Assembly: GCA_002937555.1 (NCBI GenBank)
Contig: PTKB01000020.1
Location: forward strand, 1-17,909
Direction: 5' to 3'
DNA from: Alphaproteobacteria bacterium MarineAlpha10_Bin2
GTDB taxonomy: Bacteria; Pseudomonadota; Alphaproteobacteria; UBA828
Length of the DNA: 17,909 bases
A model generated the notes under the pieces. That model had not been told where the DNA came from. It saw only the letters and a list, made by a program, of their open reading frames with translations, and searched no databases. Made by a program: the position numbers and the translations under genes. Numbering within the stretch: position 1 is the first letter of the stretch; the number at the start of each line of letters is the position of its first letter. Below are positions 13,601 through 17,909 of this stretch, in pieces.

Positions 13601-14926
13601 TTCGATTATCGCATCGTTCTGCCGAGTGGAGAGGTGCGCTTCATTCAGGAACGGGTCGCGCAAACGCTCGACGACTCGGGAATGGGGGTGGGGCTCAAAG
13701 GTACCGCCCAGGACATCACCGAGCTGAAACGCGCCGAGGCTGATCTGCGAGAAAGCGAGGCGCGCCTTGCCGAAGCGCAACAGCTCGCCAATGTCGGCAG
13801 CTGGACCGTGTTCGTTGAAGACGGCAAACAGGCCAAATCAATTTGGTCAACCGAACTGTGCCGAATATTCGGAATCCCGCAGGAAGATGTCCCGCAGGGT
13901 GCCGACGCTTACGCCAGTATGGTGCCCGAGCAAGACCGCGATTTGGTCAATCAAGCGTGGGCCAAGTCGCTCGATACCGGAGTTCCCTATGAATTGGAAC
14001 ATCGTATTGTGCGCCCGAATGGAGAGATACGGTTTGTCCGTACCAACGCGCGATCGTTCAAAGAACAAGCACCAGGCGTCACGCACTGGATCGGTGCGAC
14101 GAGCGATATCACTGAACGGAAGATTGCCGAGGAAAAACTTCAACAAGCACAGAAGATGGAAGTTGTCGGCCAGCTTACCGGCGGTGTTGCGCATGACTTC
14201 AACAATCTTTTGACAGTGATTGTGGGCAACCTGGAACTTATTTACGATAGCGTGGGAGACGATAGCCCGCTGCGCGACATGATCGAACGCAGCATGAAAG
14301 CCTCCGATCGCGGTGCCGCGCTGACACAACGGCTTCTTTCCTTTTCGCGCAAACAGACCCTACTGCCCACTGACCTCGATTTGAGTAAGTTGGTTGTCGG
14401 ACTGACCGATATGCTGCGTAGCGCCCTCGGCGATACGATTGAAATCGTTATTGCGGGAGAAGCGGATCTTTGGCTGTGCGCTGCCGACCATTCGCAAGTG
14501 GAAAGCGCGTTGCTAAATTTGGCCATCAACGCACGTGATGCAATGGCGGACGGCGGTCGCTTGACGATCGAAACGCGGAATATATCCATGGACGATGAAG
14601 ATGTCGCCTCTCAAGACGAGGTCGATCCCGGCGATTATGTCATGCTTGGCGTTGCGGATACGGGAAGCGGCATTGCGAGCGAAACGCTCAAACATGTCTT
14701 CGAACCGTTCTTTACCACCAAAGGCGTCGGCAAGGGGTCTGGGCTGGGCCTGAGCATGGTCTATGGCTTTGCCAAACAGTCCGGCGGAACGGTCACGATT
14801 GAGAGCGAGCCCGGTGTCGGGACCACGGTCAAACTCTATTTGCCACGCTCGCCCGCGCAAGATGGCAATGTGGCTATGGATGGGGAAGTAGCGGCATACC
14901 CGGCGGCCACGACGACGAGGCACTGA
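10655..14926 (+). CDS. Giant soluble multi-PAS sensor histidine kinase (9 PAS)
   Basis: 1423 residues from a TTG start at 10655; the strong ribosome site AGGGAGGAA 5 nt upstream decides it. No membrane segment or signal peptide, so it senses in the cytoplasm. I count nine PAS-like units at about 16-137, 145-262, 270-390, 398-517, 524-644, 650-771, 778-899, 905-1026 and 1034-1156, most ending in a D-I-T/S-E-R/Q-K linker (DITERK, DISERK). Several have the HPDD loop of the PAS_3 fold. The kinase core follows: H1180 in GGVAHDFNNLL, N box ALLNLAINARDAM (1285-1297), G1 DTGSGI (1335-1340), F box FEPFFTTK and G2 GKGSGLGLS (1359-1367). Kinases with this AHDFNNLL core often end in a receiver domain; here only about 25 residues follow, so there is none, and no response regulator lies nearby. 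Units 6 and 7 are near copies. No flavin-cysteine (LOV) motif is seen, so the signals are unknown. Confidence 0.92.
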   Translation: MTDRTGTELGDELAERSRLALWATKSAIWDWDIEKKLFWSSSENQCLLGRGEEEFTEKFDLKDDAFPWDSRLYPDDRVQVLQRLRDHLENDTPFDLEYRYCLPNEEKFWIRSIGRAVRAMDGRPLRMVGMNSDVTKQKLAENETQHFREAMDSISEGIVLYDADERFVYANERHLDMVPAIRHLLKPGMERETVRQAFISSGALSADADTAQDLMVEKRRCQLASGTIELQLANGQWMKHSDHILPDGRCIGVRTDITDIKQREQVLRESEARFRTVYEGAAFGIAISNLGGQMLSCNPAWEIMLGYGRGELDGKPFSFYSHPDDISENAEHSEKLLRGEVKSYRTETRYIRKDGTTLWVNLTVSLVEDDVEHSQLRLAMIEDISERKAAEQALAESQSSLVHAQQMAHLGSWAIDHEKNSVTWSDEVYRMFGLERSEFDGRQDSLLTFVHSEDRERVRQHAENLRNGMDSEISFRVVRPDGQERIVHSHGVITHMVDGLPRQARGFIQDITEQKKAEESLRKSEAHLNEAQRISHIGSWEYDGQSKSLTWSDETYRIYGVLREEFQPALATVLELIHPDDRSKLEQAREGTLQRNQSMDLELRILVRDGEIRDLHLLGRAIPGQPGQPVGMSGTVQDITERKQIEDTLREKEHMLRGIFETAAIGISACDRDGRMIEFNPAYQEMLGYTAEELKSKTFWDVTHPDDHHLEEPHFVNMLTGRSASYRSEKRYIHKNGSVIWVNLNVATLKDAAGSVIGTLSTVEDITERRQVEDTLREREHMLRGIFETAPIGICACDQEGRFIQFNPAYHKMLGYTAEELNSKTFWDVTHPDDHTLEEPHFADLMTGRVDTYRFEKRYLHKNGSIIWVSLNVADLKNAEGGVIGILAAVEDITERKRKEQILAESEARLADAQKIGQIGNWERSLVTQKLVWSDQQFSLFAYDRNKGLPSLEMFLNRIHPDDRGLVENAIWEQNTEGGGRHFDYRIVLPSGEVRFIQERVAQTLDDSGMGVGLKGTAQDITELKRAEADLRESEARLAEAQQLANVGSWTVFVEDGKQAKSIWSTELCRIFGIPQEDVPQGADAYASMVPEQDRDLVNQAWAKSLDTGVPYELEHRIVRPNGEIRFVRTNARSFKEQAPGVTHWIGATSDITERKIAEEKLQQAQKMEVVGQLTGGVAHDFNNLLTVIVGNLELIYDSVGDDSPLRDMIERSMKASDRGAALTQRLLSFSRKQTLLPTDLDLSKLVVGLTDMLRSALGDTIEIVIAGEADLWLCAADHSQVESALLNLAINARDAMADGGRLTIETRNISMDDEDVASQDEVDPGDYVMLGVADTGSGIASETLKHVFEPFFTTKGVGKGSGLGLSMVYGFAKQSGGTVTIESEPGVGTTVKLYLPRSPAQDGNVAMDGEVAAYPAATTTRH
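12581..13345 (+). repeat. Tandem PAS duplication inside the kinase gene (384-bp period)
   Basis: Codons 643-769 (12581-12961) and 771-897 (12965-13345) encode two PAS units in register with a 128-residue period. By hand count about 96 of 127 residues are identical, far above the other PAS pairs. Blocks such as EHMLRGIFETA, MLGYTAEEL and TFWDVTHPDDH are unchanged, and the DNA is also alike. This points to a fairly recent in-frame duplication. Confidence 0.85.
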
Positions 14927-14948
14927 CCGCGAAGTTAGCGCCGCGTCA
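14924..14948 (+). terminator. Weak hairpin at the convergent kinase/phosphotransferase junction
   Basis: TGACCGCG (14924-14931, beginning with the kinase stop) can pair with CGCGTCA (14942-14948), giving 7 pairs with one bulged C. The following CAAATATT is AT-rich but not a T-run. A possible terminator for the kinase mRNA. Confidence 0.25.
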
Positions 14949-14953
14949 GGCCG

Positions 14954-15916
14954 TCAAATATTCCGGCAGTCGTCGAGGAAGCGCTGGTAGCGCTCGACGA
15001 ACATGTCGGCATAGACGCTATAGTCGAATTCGATCGGCCGCTCAGTGACTTGCGACAGGATGCCCCATAAGAATTCACGCAGCGCGCCGATTGCCTTGGC
15101 GGCGGCGAAGCGGCGCGACAATTCCTCGTCCGGCGGCGCGCCGTAATAGCTTTCGAGCATGATGCGGTCTTCCGCCCGGTCCAAATCGCAGTTCATCGCC
15201 AGCACGCCCATATCGAATAGATCCATGCTGAAGCCGGCATATTCGAAGTCGACAAACCACAGGCGCGTATCATCGTCGATGATGATGTTTTGCGGATTGA
15301 TGTCGTTGTGGCCATAGACGATATGAGTCTTGCCGATCGCCGCCTCGAGCTCGTCATTCTCGGCCACTAGATTGGGCAACAGTGCCCGCCATTTTTCGTC
15401 GAGTGTGTCGCCGCGTTCGCGCAATTGCCGCACATACCAACGGTTATGGTGAAACGGCCAAAACACCGCCCCGTTATCCTCAAGATGCTTGTGCGCCTCG
15501 GTATGCAGGCGGTGGATGAGTTCCGCCGCCTTGACGATCATCTCGGGCACATGGAGGTCCTCGGGCAGCAAATTACGGCCAGGAATGAAGCCCAGCACGG
15601 TCAGGCCCGGCTCGTTATAAAACACCTCGGCCGCAACGCCTGCTGCATGCGCGGCGCGTAGCGCCGTCACCTCGTTGCTGCGGAACACGCCGAGATGCGG
15701 CTCGTCTTCGCCGATGCGCACCACATAGCGTTTGCCGCCGTCCTCGACGGTCAAATTGATATTGCTGAGGCCGCCGCTCAACAATTGCGGCGCCACGGCG
15801 CCCTGCCAGATCGGCAGCGCCTTCGCGCGGGCGATGGCGGGCGCGGCCATCTCCGCCGCGCCTTGGGCATTGCCGATGGCGTCAAACACGCCCTCTGAAT
15901 TAATCTCTTCCGCCAT
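14954..15916 (-). CDS. Choline-kinase-like aminoglycoside/choline phosphotransferase
   Basis: 320 residues with the APH/choline-kinase fold. N-lobe: GGLSNINLTVEDGGKRYVVRI (48-68), with R67 where the ATP-contacting Lys or Arg lies and E82 as its probable partner. Catalytic loop: YGHNDINPQNII (201-212), with D205 as base and N210 as Mg ligand. Metal loop: FVDFEYAGFSMDLFD (221-235), D223, the DFEYA form typical of choline/ethanolamine kinases and the related bacterial LicA-like group. It likely phosphorylates a small alcohol such as choline or ethanolamine; the substrate is inferred. ATG 15916 lies 3 nt after the stop of the upstream FAD/GcvT gene, so the two are co-transcribed and probably translationally coupled. 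That link supports a role in methylated-amine use rather than antibiotic resistance. Confidence 0.87.
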   Translation of the reverse strand: MAEEINSEGVFDAIGNAQGAAEMAAPAIARAKALPIWQGAVAPQLLSGGLSNINLTVEDGGKRYVVRIGEDEPHLGVFRSNEVTALRAAHAAGVAAEVFYNEPGLTVLGFIPGRNLLPEDLHVPEMIVKAAELIHRLHTEAHKHLEDNGAVFWPFHHNRWYVRQLRERGDTLDEKWRALLPNLVAENDELEAAIGKTHIVYGHNDINPQNIIIDDDTRLWFVDFEYAGFSMDLFDMGVLAMNCDLDRAEDRIMLESYYGAPPDEELSRRFAAAKAIGALREFLWGILSQVTERPIEFDYSVYADMFVERYQRFLDDCRNI

Positions 15917-15919
15917 CGT

Positions 15920-17909
15920 CTAACTTCTAACGCGGCTGGAATCGGGATTGTAAAGCGGGCCGAGATGGAGTTCCGCATCGACTTGCCGGTTGGCGCTCTC
16001 CAACCGGTAGGTGCCAGCCTGAAGATACTCTTTCGTCACGCCGTCGCTGTGGCGGATATAGCCCATGCCGATATGCTTGCCGATGGTATGGCCGTAGCCG
16101 CCCGAGGAGAGCCAGCCGACTCGCTCGCCGTCGCGGATGATGGTCTCGCGCCCGGTTAGCAGCAAATCCGGATCGTCTTCGGCGGTGAGAGTCACCATCC
16201 GTTTGGCGAGCGGCGCCTCGCGCTGACGCAGAAGTGCATCGCGGCCGATGAATTCGCCCTCCTTACCGAACGCCACGGCGAAGCCGAGCCCGGCTTCGAG
16301 CGGCGTGTGGTCGGGGCCGATATCCGCCGCCCAGGCACGGTAGCCTTTTTCCAGGCGCAAGCTATCGATCGCGCGGTAACCGGCATCGACCAGGCCGAAC
16401 GCCGCACCTTTCGCGCGCAGCGTTTCGTAAACGGTGAGCATATATTCGCTCGGCACGTGCAGCTCCCAGCCGAGCTCACCGACATAGGTGAGACGCAGCG
16501 CCCGCACCGGCGCGCCGCCTATCTGAATTTCTTGGGCCGCCATGAAGGGGAAGGCTTCCGCGCCGACATCGCCTTCCGCCGCGGCCTCGAGGATTTGCCG
16601 CGCATTGGGCCCCATCAGCGAGAGCACGCCGAAGGCGGAAGTGACATCGACCAGGGAGGCGTGGGCGTCGTCTGGAATATGGCGCTGGATTTGGTCGAAA
16701 TCATGGGTGGCGAAACCGGTGCCGGTGACGATGTAATACTGGTCCTCGGCAACGCGCGTCACGGTGAGATCGCACTCGATGCCGCCATGGTTATTCAGCA
16801 TCGCGGTATAGGTGACGCGCCCCGGCGCGGTCGCTACATCGCCGGCGCAGATGCGCTGTAACACCGACTCCGCATCGCGCCCCACCAACGTAAACTTGGC
16901 GAACGAGGACTGATCGAAAAGTGCGGCGGCATTGCGGCAGGCGGTATGTTCGGCGCCGACGTAATCATGCCAATTGGGCCGCGCAAAACTGTTGATCTCG
17001 ACCGGCTCGATGCCCTCGGGCGCGAACCAGTTGGGCCGCTCCCAACCGAACTTGGCGCCGAAACAAGCGCGTTTCTCTTTGAGTGCGCCATAGATGGCGC
17101 TGCGCCGGAGCGGCCGCCCGGCGGTCATTTCCTCATAGGGCCAGATGATGGTGTAGTGATGGCCCTGGCCTTCGAGCGAGCGCGCCAGAACCTGATTGTC
17201 GGAGCGATGATAGGCGCCGAAGCGGCGGATATCGAAGCTCCACAAATCGAACGGCGGTTCGCCGTTCAAAATCCATTCGCCGATCACCATGCCGGCGCCG
17301 CCTGCGCCGGTGACGCCGTAAGCATTGAAGCCGGCGCTAACGAACAGATTGCGCACTTCCGGCGTCTCGCCCATGACCGGATTCTGGTCCTCGGTAAAGG
17401 CTTCGAGGCCGTGGATCCAGCTCTTGATGCCGGCGGTCTGAAGTGCCGGGATCCATTCCATCAGCCCTTCCAGGCGCGGCATGAAATGGTCGAGATTTTC
17501 CGGCATCAGCTTGAATTCATGGCCCTCGGGGATTGCGCCGAGATGGGGAATGGGGTCGGGATCGTATTGCCCGACGATCAAACCGCCGACTTCCTCGCGG
17601 ATGTAATGCCAGAGATCCGGGTCGCGGAACGTCGGCATGTCGCGCGTCACCCCGTCGATGGGCTCGGTGATGAAGTAGCAATGATGCGACGGCTGGATCG
17701 GGATATTGACGCCTGCGAGGCGGCCAATCTCGCGCGACCAGATGCCGCAACAGATCACCGCCGTCTCGCAGTTTATTTTTCCGTGCTCGGTCTCCACCAC
17801 GCGGATCGCCCCGTGATCGATGTCGAAGCCGGTTACCACGGTGTCCTCGAAAATGCGCGCGCCATATATGCGCGCCCCCTTGGCCAGCGCCATGCACAGA
17901 TCGGACGGG
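15920..17909 (-). CDS. FAD oxidoreductase fused to GcvT (dimethylglycine/sarcosine dehydrogenase-like), 5' partial
   Basis: The frame runs off the right edge; residues PSDLC before the ATG at 17893 continue a DAO-domain motif (PSDLCMALAKGAR), so that ATG is internal. Seen: the rest of the DAO/FAD domain, including VICCGIWSREIG and the C-terminal flavin motif SAGFNAYGVTGAGGAGMVIGEW (near 17340-17270), a linking FAO_M region, then a GcvT domain from about 16960 (GAEHTACRNAAALFD; NHGGIECDLTVTR near 16790; TYVGELGWELHVP; EKGYRAWAADIGPDHTPLEAGLGF) and the C-terminal barrel (SGGYGHTIGKHIGMGYI). Enzymes of this plan oxidatively demethylate N-methyl amino acids and pass the C1 unit to tetrahydrofolate bound by the GcvT half. 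Full members have about 810-850 residues, so roughly 150-190 are missing, including the Rossmann GxGxxG and any covalent-FAD histidine. The substrate is not certain. Confidence 0.9.
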   Translation of the reverse strand, partial: PSDLCMALAKGARIYGARIFEDTVVTGFDIDHGAIRVVETEHGKINCETAVICCGIWSREIGRLAGVNIPIQPSHHCYFITEPIDGVTRDMPTFRDPDLWHYIREEVGGLIVGQYDPDPIPHLGAIPEGHEFKLMPENLDHFMPRLEGLMEWIPALQTAGIKSWIHGLEAFTEDQNPVMGETPEVRNLFVSAGFNAYGVTGAGGAGMVIGEWILNGEPPFDLWSFDIRRFGAYHRSDNQVLARSLEGQGHHYTIIWPYEEMTAGRPLRRSAIYGALKEKRACFGAKFGWERPNWFAPEGIEPVEINSFARPNWHDYVGAEHTACRNAAALFDQSSFAKFTLVGRDAESVLQRICAGDVATAPGRVTYTAMLNNHGGIECDLTVTRVAEDQYYIVTGTGFATHDFDQIQRHIPDDAHASLVDVTSAFGVLSLMGPNARQILEAAAEGDVGAEAFPFMAAQEIQIGGAPVRALRLTYVGELGWELHVPSEYMLTVYETLRAKGAAFGLVDAGYRAIDSLRLEKGYRAWAADIGPDHTPLEAGLGFAVAFGKEGEFIGRDALLRQREAPLAKRMVTLTAEDDPDLLLTGRETIIRDGERVGWLSSGGYGHTIGKHIGMGYIRHSDGVTKEYLQAGTYRLESANRQVDAELHLGPLYNPDSSRVRS

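Noticed and set aside
14850..14953. Frameshifted remnant of a receiver domain after the large kinase
   Set aside because: Another frame reads PGGHDDEALT, reminiscent of a linker, but the next gene ends 27 bp away, so there is no room for a receiver domain.

Overview
The window is GC-rich bacterial chromosome, densely coded on both strands, with 13 gene loci, no RNA genes, no insertion sequences and no CRISPR array that I can see. The gene families (a ring-hydroxylating dioxygenase, an FAD oxidoreductase fused to a GcvT domain, a multi-PAS kinase with an AHDFNNLL-type phosphoacceptor box, a small Mo-cofactor-fold periplasmic protein) and one TTAA-N7-TTAA (CtrA-like) site suggest a heterotrophic alphaproteobacterium, perhaps Rhodospirillales-like. 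This placement is inference from gene content.

Layout. 1-549 (+) is the end of an isochorismatase-family hydrolase. It converges on a two-gene operon at 553-2291 (-) for the beta and alpha subunits of a Rieske aromatic-ring dioxygenase. 2539-4287 (+) is a membrane sensor histidine kinase whose natural start appears to have been knocked out of frame by a 13-bp tandem duplication. 4297-5396 (-) is a broken two-domain methyltransferase gene with one in-frame stop and one dinucleotide slip. 5617-6213 (+) is a secreted molybdopterin-oxidoreductase-like protein without cysteine. 6224-7465 (-) is an MFS transporter. 7657-9054 (+) is an acyl-CoA-dehydrogenase-fold flavoprotein that seems to lack the catalytic glutamate. 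9069-9452 (-) is a one-domain cupin and 9549-10334 (+) an SDR oxidoreductase; these two diverge from a compact 96-bp promoter region. A 320-bp intergenic region with a CtrA-like palindrome and a leader hairpin precedes 10655-14926 (+), a 1423-residue soluble kinase with nine PAS-like domains, two of them a recent tandem copy. 14954-17909 (-) is an operon for an FAD/GcvT oxidoreductase (5' end outside the window) followed by a choline-kinase-like phosphotransferase.

How the genes may work together. The dioxygenase, hydrolase, MFS carrier, flavoprotein, cupin and SDR look like parts of a catabolic region for aromatic or other organic acids, but no substrate can be assigned from sequence. The dioxygenase has no ferredoxin or reductase in view. 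The FAD/GcvT enzyme and phosphotransferase suggest use of methylated amines (dimethylglycine, sarcosine or choline type). Both kinases are orphans here, with no response regulator in the window.

The points most worth a second look are the two neighbouring damaged genes (kinase start and methyltransferase), the altered active site of the flavoprotein, and the PAS duplication in the large kinase. I found no defence, toxin-antitoxin or mobile system.
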